Shown here piece by piece: positions 33,795 to 42,633 of a DNA stretch of 64,000 bases. The stretch's first letter is position 1; each line of letters opens with the position of its first letter. The stretch is from Corynebacterium breve (GTDB lineage: Bacteria > Actinomycetota > Actinomycetes > Mycobacteriales > Mycobacteriaceae): contig NZ_CP126969.1 in the NCBI RefSeq assembly GCF_030252165.1, positions 2,108,001-2,172,000 of the forward strand. The letters are read 5' to 3'. Made by a program: the position numbers and the translations under genes. The notes under the pieces were generated by a model that saw only the letters and a program-made list of their open reading frames with translations, was not told where the DNA came from and searched no databases.

Positions 33795-35057
33795 ATGACT
33801 CAGCCGACCTGCGACATCACACCCGGCATAGACCTAGGGAAGAATCGGCGCGCAATGATCACCGCAGCAATCGTGGCCCTCGTCGCGATTCTTGTTGGCA
33901 ATCTGTTGCCACCAGTGATCATCTTTGGCATGAAGATGATCCCGCAGGGCAAGGAATACCACACGACGATGGTCGCACAAGAAGCCATCATTCTAGATCC
34001 CACCGCGACCGTCCCCGCTGGAAACGGTGGTGCCCCCACGCCCGAGCCACATTGTCTGATTCCGGAAGAGATCACCGCCAGCTGTTACCAGGCGACAGGG
34101 CCTTCGACGTCAAAGCGCACGACGACGACATCAACTGCGGATAAGTTCATGGAGACAAACGTGGACTCGCTAGTACAGGTTTCCGTGAAGGGCGTTCCCG
34201 TTGCGGAGATGGCCGATCACCAGCGTCTGAACCGCGACTCTGCCTACCCTGTGGCAGACCCTGTGGCGAAAAAGACCGTCTCGGTTCCCGCTTTGGGCAC
34301 CGGCGTGCGCGTTGCCCCGCACGTGCAGGAGGGATTGCAGCCTTTCTTCCCCTTTGCGCCAGAACGTCGCTCCTACCTGTACTCCGACCAGCTGATCTCT
34401 GTTCCAGTATCGCTGGATTATGTTGGCACCAAGGATGTCGAAGGAATCCGTACCTACGAGTACTCCGCCGAGACTGACCCGACGAATTTATTCACCGCCA
34501 TCGCAACAGCGACGATGGAAAACCCCAACCAGGAAGAACTCGCGGCCATCGCCGAGCGCTCGGTCCCAGAACTGTTCCAAATGATGCTTGACGTAGATGC
34601 CGCTACTGCAGAACGCTTCAACGAGTTCACCAAGGGCCCGGCACAGCGCTACTACTCGGAGGAGGAGATGCAGTACTTCGGCTACCTCCCCGACCAGCAG
34701 CTAACGATGGTGCCTTTCTACCACGTCAAACGGTCGTTCTTCGTCGAACCGAAAACCGGAACAGTCCTGGACCAGTCGAACTACGTTCACATCTACTTTG
34801 CCCCGAGCGATCTCGATGCCAAGACGCTTGCCGACGAAAACATGCGCAACATCAACCGGGTCATGTTTGAGGCCGATTACCGTTTCGATGAGACCACCAA
34901 GGCATCACAGCTGGATCTTGCTCGGCCGAAAATGCTCGAACTGCGCGCTCTCCAGGTGTTCGCCTGGATCGCCGGAGTTGTCGCCTTCATCGCTATTGCC
35001 GTTTTCGTCGCCCTTTTGATCTGTAGGCGCCGGGCGATTGCCAAAGCAGAGGCTTAA
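33795..35057 (+). CDS. DUF3068 (PorA-family-like, PgfA/Rv0227c homologue) envelope protein
   Basis: The 420-residue protein has an N-terminal helix at about residues 20-42 (AMITAAIVALVAILVGNLLPPVIIF), a large extracytoplasmic domain and a C-terminal helix (IAGVVAFIAIAVFVALLICRRR). Topology and position match DUF3068 proteins. The mycobacterial member PgfA (Rv0227c/MSMEG_0317) is a periplasmic partner of MmpL3 in trehalose monomycolate traffic and polar growth; the same role here is inferred. SD AAGGAG precedes ATG 33795. It is divergent from tmaT and 9 nt upstream of a polytopic membrane gene, forming an operon with it. Confidence 0.83.
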   Translation: MTQPTCDITPGIDLGKNRRAMITAAIVALVAILVGNLLPPVIIFGMKMIPQGKEYHTTMVAQEAIILDPTATVPAGNGGAPTPEPHCLIPEEITASCYQATGPSTSKRTTTTSTADKFMETNVDSLVQVSVKGVPVAEMADHQRLNRDSAYPVADPVAKKTVSVPALGTGVRVAPHVQEGLQPFFPFAPERRSYLYSDQLISVPVSLDYVGTKDVEGIRTYEYSAETDPTNLFTAIATATMENPNQEELAAIAERSVPELFQMMLDVDAATAERFNEFTKGPAQRYYSEEEMQYFGYLPDQQLTMVPFYHVKRSFFVEPKTGTVLDQSNYVHIYFAPSDLDAKTLADENMRNINRVMFEADYRFDETTKASQLDLARPKMLELRALQVFAWIAGVVAFIAIAVFVALLICRRRAIAKAEA

Positions 35058-35066
35058 TCTCCGTTT

Positions 35067-36482
35067 ATGCAACGCGCATTCCTAGTAGCCTGGGGCACCG
35101 TCCTCATCGGGGCATTGTTGTGGCCTCTTGCAGGGCCAGGGGAATTCGCGTTGCGGGACATGGTTGTTCTCCACGACCCTTACCTCACTCACTCGTCCTT
35201 GGGGTTCGGCGATCTCCCTGGCCGCAATGTCCCTCAAGATGCGGTGCTGGCGCTCTTGCCCCCGCCGGCCACATGGACTGTACGCATCATGCTTATCGTC
35301 TCCGCCGCTGTGAGCGCGTTTGCGGCGACGCGCCTCGCTGGCCCACACGTTGTGGCGCAGGCAGCTGCAATGACGATCAGTGTGGCCAACCCCTTCGTCA
35401 TCGAACGACTGCTGCAAGGTCACTGGTCCCTTGTCATGGCTGCCTGGCTGCTTCCTGCGATTGCCGCGGCCGGGCAAAGCAAGCGCACGGGTTGGCAGAT
35501 CATCGCACTCTGGGGCGCATCGCTGACACCGACCGGCGGGCTAGCTGCTACAGCGACTGCCTTTGTTACCAATCGGCGCCCCATCGTCGCACTTGCCGGC
35601 GCGGTGTCGTGCTCCCCGTGGATCATCACCGGGATGCTCCACCCCGACGCCGGACGCTCTGCCGCCGCCTCGGCGGAGGCATTTGCGCCGCGAGCAGAGG
35701 GACTTGTCGGCACGCTAGGCGCTTTGCTAGGCCTTGGCGGGCTGTGGAACGGTGATGCCGTGCCGCCTTCGCGCGATGCCGGTTTCGCCATCTTCGGCGT
35801 TGTGCTTTTCGCCCTGCTGGCCACCGCTTATCGACGAATTCCTGCCTCTTTCCTGCTCCTTGCCGCGCTTGGGTTCGGCATCGCGGTGTTCTCCTGGCTT
35901 GCCCCTGGTGCGATGGGGTGGTTGATCGAGCATGTGCCGGGCGCCGGTCTTCTTCGCGACGGGCAAAAATGGGTCATGTTGGCCATTCCCGCATACGTTG
36001 CCGCTGCTGGTGCTTTGTCCCGCCGGTGGGCCGCAATCGCCTTGGTATTGGCTTTCCTCCAGACCCCGGACGCGCCACGGGCGATGTCCGTCTTGTCGCC
36101 TGTGGAGGTGTCGGTCCCGGCAGTGGACCATCAGGGGCGCGATGTGTACTTCATCGACCGTCCCGCGTTGATACAGCGTACCGATGGCATCCCGGTTGTC
36201 GATCCCGCGACCAAGGCAATGAACGTTGTCGAAGCCGGCGGTCTCCGCGTTGACGGTGTGGTCTTAGACGAGGACTCACTGCGATACCAAGACGGCCTTG
36301 ACGATCCGCAGGCTTACGGCATCGGCCTCATCGTGCACCCGGATGGCACCGTGGAAGACACGGGTGCACCTGCCCGACCCCGCGATCCCGCCGGGATCGC
36401 ATTGCTTGTGCTTTGGGCCATTACCCCGCTCCTTGGTCTTATTGGTCGTGCATCTTCTGACGGGCCACGACGTCGTCGATAA
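35067..36482 (+). CDS. Polytopic membrane protein (Rv0226c-like)
   Basis: The 471-residue protein has about ten transmembrane helices and a long first outer loop with a DPYLTHSSLGFGDLPGRN stretch (residues 35-52), reminiscent of GT-C glycosyltransferases. A C-terminal soluble part (about 350-445) is followed by a last helix and an arginine-rich tail. It follows the DUF3068 gene by 9 nt, as Rv0226c lies by Rv0227c. No catalytic role is established. Its last 44 bp overlap the convergent GT4 gene. Confidence 0.78.
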   Translation: MQRAFLVAWGTVLIGALLWPLAGPGEFALRDMVVLHDPYLTHSSLGFGDLPGRNVPQDAVLALLPPPATWTVRIMLIVSAAVSAFAATRLAGPHVVAQAAAMTISVANPFVIERLLQGHWSLVMAAWLLPAIAAAGQSKRTGWQIIALWGASLTPTGGLAATATAFVTNRRPIVALAGAVSCSPWIITGMLHPDAGRSAAASAEAFAPRAEGLVGTLGALLGLGGLWNGDAVPPSRDAGFAIFGVVLFALLATAYRRIPASFLLLAALGFGIAVFSWLAPGAMGWLIEHVPGAGLLRDGQKWVMLAIPAYVAAAGALSRRWAAIALVLAFLQTPDAPRAMSVLSPVEVSVPAVDHQGRDVYFIDRPALIQRTDGIPVVDPATKAMNVVEAGGLRVDGVVLDEDSLRYQDGLDDPQAYGIGLIVHPDGTVEDTGAPARPRDPAGIALLVLWAITPLLGLIGRASSDGPRRRR

Positions 36483-37530
36483 GCTCTGCAAACCGTGCAC
36501 CTGTTTTCTCCCAGGAAAACTGCGTGGCCCACTTCCGTGCATTCTCGCCTAAGATGCGCCGCCTCTCTGGGTCCTCGATGAGCTCTCGGGTGGCATGCAC
36601 TAACTGCCCCCGCGTGTCGACGAGCACTCCGGTTTCACCGTCGCGGATGGAATCGCACAGGCCGCCTGCGGTGCGATAACCGATCGACGGAACACCGTGC
36701 TGAGCAGCCTCGATCACTGCCAATCCCCAGCCCTCCTTAGCACTTGGCATGAGGTGAATGTCGGCTCGTTGCAGCAAAGCGTGCTTGTAATCCTCGGTGA
36801 CTTGGCCGTGAAAAACCACCTTGTCTCCGAGTGGCGCGGCGTAGGCGCGCAACTGATCCTCCCACCAGCCCGAGCCGATGACATCGAGGACGACACCATC
36901 GAGCGAGGCGACTGTGTCCATCGCATCTTCGATGTGCTTATGCGGCACTAGACGCGAGAGGGTGACCAGATGGATCAGGCCGTCGTCGACAAGCAAGGGC
37001 GTTTTTTCGGGCAGTGGGTCCACGCCGTTTTCGATGATCTGGATCTCGGCCTCGTTAACGCCGAGTACAATCAAGTCGTCCGCCGATGCCTCCGAAACTG
37101 TGACGTACTGCGATCCGCGGTAGACCCGCGGGGCCAGAACGGATTCCAGCCACCAGCCCAGACGCGCTAGGACGGGGCCTGCGACCGGCCATTGCTCACG
37201 GTGGCAATGGTGGGTGAGCAAAATAACCGGCTTCTTGGTCACAAGCTTGGCAAAGAATGGAATGCCGTTTTGAGTGTCAATCACGATGTCCGGACGATGG
37301 CGGAGGACGGCGAAAAGACCCCAGGGGTACACAGTGAACTTTCCGCCAACGCGCTCGTATTTGATGCCGTTGCGCACGCTGGTACGGGGCGCATCGGTAT
37401 GACTGGCGGTGCGGTAGATAATTTGGTGGCCTTGGGCAGCAAGATATTCGCCAACACGCTCCAAATAGCGTTCCGAGCCACCGCCTTGAGGGTGGGTCAG
37501 ATCGCGCCAGCACATCAGAAGGATCTTCAT
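36439..37530 (-). CDS. GT4-family glycosyltransferase (Rv0225-like)
   Basis: The 363-residue GT-B enzyme begins MKILLMCWRDLTHPQGGGSE, with the glycine-rich acceptor loop, and carries the retaining E-x7-E motif in KEGWGLAVIEAAQHGVPSIGY near residue 273. It probably uses a nucleotide sugar in the cytoplasm; donor and acceptor are unknown. The start at 37530 fits the family; the frame is open to 37605, but that would cover the divergent methyltransferase start. The neighbourhood suggests a role in glycolipid or envelope assembly. Confidence 0.86.
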   Translation of the reverse strand: MKILLMCWRDLTHPQGGGSERYLERVGEYLAAQGHQIIYRTASHTDAPRTSVRNGIKYERVGGKFTVYPWGLFAVLRHRPDIVIDTQNGIPFFAKLVTKKPVILLTHHCHREQWPVAGPVLARLGWWLESVLAPRVYRGSQYVTVSEASADDLIVLGVNEAEIQIIENGVDPLPEKTPLLVDDGLIHLVTLSRLVPHKHIEDAMDTVASLDGVVLDVIGSGWWEDQLRAYAAPLGDKVVFHGQVTEDYKHALLQRADIHLMPSAKEGWGLAVIEAAQHGVPSIGYRTAGGLCDSIRDGETGVLVDTRGQLVHATRELIEDPERRRILGENARKWATQFSWEKTGARFAELIDDVVARQKMHDQ

Positions 37531-37558
37531 TATTTCACCGATGCTACCTTGGAACATT

Positions 37559-38323
37559 GTGAACCTTCCCACCACCCGACGCCTAGCAACCTTTGCCCGA
37601 TCCATTGGGTTGCTTCGCTCGTTTCCACTCGAGCAGACTCTTCCCGACGAGTTTTATGGTGGTTTAGCGTTGGACACCGCGCGATTACTAGACGCCATCA
37701 CCACTGATGTCGGCGGCCCAGCTCTTGCTGGCGCGCGCGTGCTCGATGTCGGAGGGGGCCCGGGCTATTTTGCCAACGAGTTCGATTCGCGTGGCGCGTG
37801 GTACATCGGAGTTGAGCCCGATGCTGGCGAGATGGCGGCCGCTGGATTAAGTGGTTTTGGCGCAGTTCGAGGAGATGGCGCACACCTGCCTTTTCCCGAT
37901 GACACGTTCGACATCGTGTACTCCTCCAACGTTGTCGAACACACACCCACTCCCTGGGAAATGGGCCAAGACATGATTCGCGTGGCACGCCCGGGCGGAA
38001 TCGTGGTAATTTGCTATACCGTATGGCTCGGGCCTTTCGGGGGGCACGAAACGGGGCTGTGGCAGCACTACGTTGGCGGGGAATTCGCCCGCGACCGGTA
38101 CACGAAGAAGCACGGGCGCCCGCCGAAGAATGTCTACGGGGAGAGCCTTTTTGATGTGTCGTGTACCGACGGGTTGCGCTGGGCAACTGCAGCACACGAC
38201 GCTGAACTCGTCGCTGCATTTCCTCGCTATCATCCGTCGTGGGCGTGGTGGATTGTAAGGATTCCGGTGCTGCGGGAGTTTCTTACGTCGAACCTCGTTC
38301 TGGTTCTCCGGAAATCTGCCTGA
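37559..38323 (+). CDS. mtrP: SAM-dependent methyltransferase MtrP (Rv0224c-like)
   Basis: The protein of about 254 residues has class I methyltransferase motifs: motif I VLDVGGGPGYFANEF near residue 61, acidic VEPDAGEM near 83, and DIVYSSNVVEHTPTPWEM near 119. In C. glutamicum the homologue directly upstream of pck (MtrP) is needed for optimal export of trehalose mycolates; the same position here supports the name. GTG 37559 is preceded by TACCTT (37545-37550) at leaderless spacing; ATG 37541 in the same frame is the alternative and adds six residues. It is divergent from the GT4 gene. Confidence 0.83.
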   Translation: MNLPTTRRLATFARSIGLLRSFPLEQTLPDEFYGGLALDTARLLDAITTDVGGPALAGARVLDVGGGPGYFANEFDSRGAWYIGVEPDAGEMAAAGLSGFGAVRGDGAHLPFPDDTFDIVYSSNVVEHTPTPWEMGQDMIRVARPGGIVVICYTVWLGPFGGHETGLWQHYVGGEFARDRYTKKHGRPPKNVYGESLFDVSCTDGLRWATAAHDAELVAAFPRYHPSWAWWIVRIPVLREFLTSNLVLVLRKSA

Positions 38324-38336
38324 TAGCGGCGCTGCC

Positions 38337-38531
38337 TTATAGCGGACCGGTGTTCACTACGTTGATCAAGTGGTCTAGGGACATGCCGAGTACAACAACC
38401 AGGAACAAGATGAGGAGTCCAATAGCCCAGAGCCAACGATTAAAGCTTGCGCGGGGTTCTTTGGGGTCGACTACGTCTGCGGCCTGCGCCACAACGGAGT
38501 TTACTGGCTGATCATGTTCCTGTAATGACAT
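38337..38531 (-). CDS. Small single-pass membrane protein
   Basis: The 64-residue protein has a soluble N-terminal half (MSLQEHDQPVNSVVAQAADV), then one helix LWAIGLLILFLVVVLGMSL and a short tail. A rich SD region (AAGGAAGGGCAAGGG) directly precedes ATG 38531, which argues that it is a real gene despite its size. It converges with mtrP, 14 nt apart. The function is unknown. Upstream, 38532-38727 is AT-rich and shows no further gene. Confidence 0.72.
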   Translation of the reverse strand: MSLQEHDQPVNSVVAQAADVVDPKEPRASFNRWLWAIGLLILFLVVVLGMSLDHLINVVNTGPL

Positions 38532-38727
38532 CCCTTGCCCTTCCTTAGAACTTCCTTTCCCATTCTATAAAACTTGACAGGAAAAATGCTATCCATCAGT
38601 CCATAATTACACCCCGAACACGGCTTCTAGCCTGCATAAAAAGGATCTATCCCACCCTCCGGGAAGTTGTCAAATAAGAAAATCCCCAGGCAGTACAATT
38701 AAATACATTTAGGACAATTTAATAAAA

Positions 38728-38760
38728 GAACCCCCATCCCACAGAATGGGACAGGGGTTC
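38728..38760 (-). terminator. Rho-independent terminator of pckG
   Basis: On the minus strand GAACCCCTGTCCCA-TTCTG-TGGGATGGGGGTTC forms a long stem followed by TTTTATTAAATTG. It lies 14 nt after the pckG stop. Confidence 0.92.
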
Positions 38761-38773
38761 AGGGGTAGCTGGT

Positions 38774-40606
38774 TTACTTCACAGCAGCCTCAACGCGCGC
38801 ACGCAGCTTCTCCAGTTCCTCAAAGATAGCAGCTGGGACGCGATCACCCAAGCTCTTGAGGTAGGTTTCAGCCTCTGCAACTTCGTTCTTCCACAGCTCT
38901 GGGTCTGGGAACAGCGCCTCTTCAACATCCGCCATTGGAGTTTCGTCCAGGCCAGTCATGTCTAGATCCTCAGCGCGAGCGGTGTAGCCGACAACAGTTT
39001 CGTTTGCCTCAACCTTGCCTTCGATACGATCAACGATCCACTTCAGAACTCGGGAGTTATCGCCGAAGCCAGGCCACAGGAAGCGACCATCTTCACCGCG
39101 ACGGAACCAGTTGACCAAGAAGATGGCCGGCAGCAGGTCTCCGCCCTTCTCGCCCATGTCGAGCCAGTTCTGCATGTAGTCGCCCACGTTGTAGCCGATG
39201 AATGGCAGCATCGCCATTGGGTCGTGTCGCAGGGAACCAACCTTTGCCTCGACGGAAGCAGCAGTCTGGCCGGATGCGAGCATCGCGCCGATCAGGGTGC
39301 CGTGCTGCCAGTCGTGGGACTGTGTTACCAGTGGGACAGTGTCCGGACGGCGACCACCGAAGAGGATCGCGTCAAGCTTGACACCCTTCCAGTCGTCGTA
39401 CTCCGGTGCCGCAGTTGGGCACTGTGCAATGCCTACGCAGTAACGGGAGTTCGGGTGCGCAGCGTTTGCCGCGGAGTCCGGAGTCCAGTCATTGCCCTGC
39501 CAATCGATTAGGTGAGCAGGAGCGTCTCCGTCCATGCCCTCCCACCAGACATCGCCGTCGTCGGTAAGCGCAACGTTGGTGAATAGCGTGTTACCTGGCT
39601 CCATGGTGCGCATCGCGATTGGGTTGGATGCGTAGTTGGTGCCTGGCGCAACGCCGAAGAAACCGTTCTCTGGGTTCACTGCGTAGAGTCCGTCTTCGCG
39701 CAGGTGCAGCCAAGCGATGTCATCGCCGACGACCTCTGCGGACCAGCCGTCAATGGTCGGAGTAATCATTGCAAGGTTGGTCTTGCCACACGCGGATGGG
39801 AATGCGCCTGCAACGTGGTACGCCTTACCTTCTGGGCTGGTGAGCTTCAGGATGAGCATGTGCTCCGCCATCCAGCCCTCTTCCTTTGCCATGACGGAAG
39901 CGATACGCAATGCGTAGCACTTCTTGGCCAAGATCGCGTTGCCACCGTAGCCGGAACCGTAGGACCAAATTTCCTTGGTCTCAGGGAACTGGGAGATGTA
40001 CTTGGTGTCGTTGCATGGCCATTCGACATCTTCCTGGCCCTCTTCCAGAGGTGCACCCACGGAGTGGAGGCAAGGGACGAAGTAACCATCGTCGCCAATC
40101 TTGTCCAGTGCTTCCTGGCCCATGCGGGTCATGATGCGCATCGACATAACAACGTAGGCTGAGTCAGTCAGCTGGACACCGAGCTTGGGGTCTGGATCAC
40201 TGATAGGGCCCATGCAGAACGGCACGACGTACATCGTGCGTCCCTTCATGGAGCCGTTGTAGTGCTCGCGCATCTCTGCCTTCAGGGATTCCGGCGCCAT
40301 CCAGTTGTTGGTTGGGCCAGCGTCCTCTTCCTTCTCAGTGGAGATGAAGGTACGGGACTCAACACGAGCTACGTCGGAAGGGTTCGAGCGAGCCAAGAAG
40401 CTGTTTGGTCGCTTCTCCTCGTTCAGCTTGATCAGCGTGCCCTTCTCAACGAGCTCTGCTGCCATATGGTCCCATTCTTCTTGGGACCCGTCGACAAAGA
40501 CCACATCTTTCGGCTGGAAAAGTTCAACAGCTTCGTTAATCCATGTGATGAGCTGTTCATTGCGGGTTGGTGCCTCACCAACCAGGCCTTTAATTGCGGT
40601 GGTCAT
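38774..40606 (-). CDS. pckG: Phosphoenolpyruvate carboxykinase (GTP)
   Basis: The 610-residue enzyme converts oxaloacetate and GTP to phosphoenolpyruvate, CO2 and GDP in gluconeogenesis. The kinase-1 loop [16 protein letters not shown] near residue 275, metal-binding [10 protein letters not shown] near 300 and active-site RYVSGYGGNA-like segment (here [19 protein letters not shown] near 225) mark the GTP-dependent family; the size also fits. SD AGGAG precedes ATG 40606. It is followed by a strong terminator and preceded by a long regulatory region with a RamB-like site, consistent with carbon-source control of pck in corynebacteria. Confidence 0.97.
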   Translation of the reverse strand: MTTAIKGLVGEAPTRNEQLITWINEAVELFQPKDVVFVDGSQEEWDHMAAELVEKGTLIKLNEEKRPNSFLARSNPSDVARVESRTFISTEKEEDAGPTNNWMAPESLKAEMREHYNGSMKGRTMYVVPFCMGPISDPDPKLGVQLTDSAYVVMSMRIMTRMGQEALDKIGDDGYFVPCLHSVGAPLEEGQEDVEWPCNDTKYISQFPETKEIWSYGSGYGGNAILAKKCYALRIASVMAKEEGWMAEHMLILKLTSPEGKAYHVAGAFPSACGKTNLAMITPTIDGWSAEVVGDDIAWLHLREDGLYAVNPENGFFGVAPGTNYASNPIAMRTMEPGNTLFTNVALTDDGDVWWEGMDGDAPAHLIDWQGNDWTPDSAANAAHPNSRYCVGIAQCPTAAPEYDDWKGVKLDAILFGGRRPDTVPLVTQSHDWQHGTLIGAMLASGQTAASVEAKVGSLRHDPMAMLPFIGYNVGDYMQNWLDMGEKGGDLLPAIFLVNWFRRGEDGRFLWPGFGDNSRVLKWIVDRIEGKVEANETVVGYTARAEDLDMTGLDETPMADVEEALFPDPELWKNEVAEAETYLKSLGDRVPAAIFEELEKLRARVEAAVK

Positions 40607-40748
40607 CTATTCTCCTGACTATCTCTACTCACAGGCGGGGAGTCTTCATCCACCAGATTATCCAAGGTCAGCACCGGGGGTGCCCGCCTTTAACATCACA
40701 TCTTTGATGCAATGTCATAACCAGTGAGGTAAACCACGTCTCAGCCCG

Positions 40749-40758
40749 CACAATTGTG
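40749..40758. promoter_or_regulatory. Perfect 10-bp palindrome upstream of pckG
   Basis: CACAATTGTG lies about 140 nt upstream of the pckG start and about 90 nt upstream of a GATAAT box (minus strand of 40657-40662) that is a plausible -10. It resembles a GntR-type operator, but which regulator would bind is unknown. Confidence 0.4.
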
Positions 40759-40800
40759 ACCCTTGGCACTTTCCACCATCAACAAACCACCCCGATTTGG

Positions 40801-40827
40801 GGGTGTGTAAACTTTGCAAACACACCC
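40801..40827. promoter_or_regulatory. RamB-like site within a 27-bp inverted repeat upstream of pckG
   Basis: The core TAAACTTTGCAAA (40808-40820) matches the RamB consensus AAAACTTTGCAAA at 12 of 13 positions. It sits inside GGGTGTGT-N11-ACACACCC, which has perfect 8-bp arms. RamB controls acetate and related carbon metabolism in C. glutamicum. The rest of the 40607-41110 gap holds promoter sequence and no gene; it serves both pckG and the divergent trmB. Confidence 0.65.
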
Positions 40828-41110
40828 GTTTGCAATGCTAGGTGACCAAAGCCACTTACCCACCCCCTCCCCCATCGCCCCTGGATTTACGTCACTAAAT
40901 TAGGTTCTTCCGCGAAAAACCGTTCGACCCCACTGGGAGCAACGTCCAGGAAATCGCCTCTCCAAAACTAATAGTGAACCGTCAAGTCCACATTCCGCCC
41001 CAAGAGTGCAGACCCCTCCACCTAAACGGGGGTATTTGCGGACAGGTTTACGCTACCTGCAGAAACGCTCAGGTCGGTTTGGCATTCCCGCATGTCACGT
41101 GGACAATGAG

Positions 41111-41932
41111 ATGGTGATGAATAGTTCCGATTTAACGTCCGAATCCTCCCCCCAGGATGAACAGCCGGTACAGGCCACTCCCCGCGAGGGCACCGGCGAG
41201 TTGCCCGCAGGCCGTCCCATGCAGACCGAATTCAACGACGGCCTCGACTACCCGCGCCTGGGAGCCGTGAGCTTCCGCCGCGGCACGCTCACCGAAAATC
41301 AGGAAAAGCTTTTCGACGACCACTGGCCACGCCTAGGCACCATGCTTAACGACGAGCTCCTCAACCTCGACGAATGGTTCGGCAGGGCTGGGCACCCAAC
41401 CATCGTCGAAATCGGCTCGGGAACAGGCACGTCTACCGCTGCGATGGCGCCCCTAGAAGCCGACCACAACATCATCGCGGTCGAGCTTTACAAGCCGGGC
41501 CTAGCCAAACTCCTCGGCGCAGTTGTTCGCGATGACATTGAAAACGTGCGCATGATTCGTGGGGACGGCATCGAGGTGCTCGCCCGCATGTTTGCCCCTG
41601 AATCCCTGGACGGCATACGTGTGTTCTTCCCAGACCCATGGCCAAAGGCACGCCACAACAAGCGCCGGATCATTCAGTCCGGCCCGCTCAATCTCTTTGC
41701 CTCTCGCTTGAAGCCCGGTGGCGTTTTGCATGTCGCTACCGATCACGCTGACTACGCTAGCTGGATAGACGAACTAGTCGAAGTAGAACCACAATTGGAA
41801 TACATGGGATGGCCATGGGAATCCTGCCCCATCCTCACCGACCGACAGGTAATCACCAAGTTCGAAGGCAAGGGCTTGGACAAAGATCACGTGATCAAGG
41901 AATACCTGTGGCGGAAACGCAAAAGCGAGTAA
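41111..41932 (+). CDS. trmB: tRNA (guanine-N7-)-methyltransferase TrmB
   Basis: The protein of about 273 residues methylates G46 of tRNA. SAM-binding motif [16 protein letters not shown] is near residue 99, and the family signature [18 protein letters not shown] is near 177. A Glu/Pro-rich N-terminal extension of about 45 residues precedes the fold, as in other actinobacterial TrmB. Start choice among ATG 41111, GTG 41114 and ATG 41117 is open; GACAAT at 41102-41107 lies 6-7 nt upstream of GTG 41114, suggesting a leaderless start there. The open frame to 41006 is rejected. It is followed by the NYN gene after 5 nt. Confidence 0.9.
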   Translation: MVMNSSDLTSESSPQDEQPVQATPREGTGELPAGRPMQTEFNDGLDYPRLGAVSFRRGTLTENQEKLFDDHWPRLGTMLNDELLNLDEWFGRAGHPTIVEIGSGTGTSTAAMAPLEADHNIIAVELYKPGLAKLLGAVVRDDIENVRMIRGDGIEVLARMFAPESLDGIRVFFPDPWPKARHNKRRIIQSGPLNLFASRLKPGGVLHVATDHADYASWIDELVEVEPQLEYMGWPWESCPILTDRQVITKFEGKGLDKDHVIKEYLWRKRKSE

Positions 41933-41937
41933 CTTTT

Positions 41938-42618
41938 ATGACTGATTTGCACGAAATCACCCACCCTTACACCCCAGGCGCCGAACACGGCCCAGACTCT
42001 TTGTTGCTGGTGTGGGACGCCCCCAACCTGGACATGGGACTTGGGGCGATCCTCGGTGGTCGTCCTACCGCCGCGTACCGACCTCGCTTTGACGCTGTAG
42101 GCCGCTGGCTCATTGACCGAGCTCAAAAGTTAAGCGACACCGCCGGTCAAAAGATCGAGCCAGAGGCAACCGTCTTCACCAACGTCACCCCCGGTGGCGC
42201 CGATGTAGTCCGCCCTTGGGTAGAGGCGCTGCGCAATGTCGGCTTCGCCGTTTTCGCCAAGCCAAAATCTGACGAGGACTCCGACGTCGATCCCGACATG
42301 ATCGCGCACATCCGTCGTCGCTGGGACGAAGGAGTGCTCAAGGGCGTCGTCGTCGCATCTGCTGACGGGCAGAATTTCCAGGCGATCCTTGAGGAACTTG
42401 TTACTTCCGGAATCCCTGGAACAGTCATAGGATTTCACGAACACGCCAGTTGGGCTGTAGCTTCCGAGTCAATCGACTTCGTAGACTTAGAGGACATCCC
42501 GGGTGTTTTCCGCGAACCATTGCCGCGCATCAACCTGGATCACCTGCCGGAAGAGGGCGCATGGCTCCAGCCATTTCGTCCGCTTACGGCTCTGCTACAC
42601 AACACGCGCCAGCAATAA
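41938..42618 (+). CDS. NYN-domain (PIN-like) putative RNase, Rv0207c-like
   Basis: The 226-residue protein has a PIN-like NYN fold. The first acidic strand is LLLVWDAPNLDMGLG near residue 23, and a second acidic cluster ASADGQNFQAIL lies near 140, in the position of metal-binding residues. It lies between trmB and the MmpL3-type gene, the same order as Rv0208c-Rv0207c-Rv0206c in M. tuberculosis. Nuclease activity is inferred from the fold; the target is unknown. ATG 41938 starts 5 nt after the trmB stop. Confidence 0.84.
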   Translation: MTDLHEITHPYTPGAEHGPDSLLLVWDAPNLDMGLGAILGGRPTAAYRPRFDAVGRWLIDRAQKLSDTAGQKIEPEATVFTNVTPGGADVVRPWVEALRNVGFAVFAKPKSDEDSDVDPDMIAHIRRRWDEGVLKGVVVASADGQNFQAILEELVTSGIPGTVIGFHEHASWAVASESIDFVDLEDIPGVFREPLPRINLDHLPEEGAWLQPFRPLTALLHNTRQQ

Positions 42619-42633
42619 CCGCAGGAGGCAACA

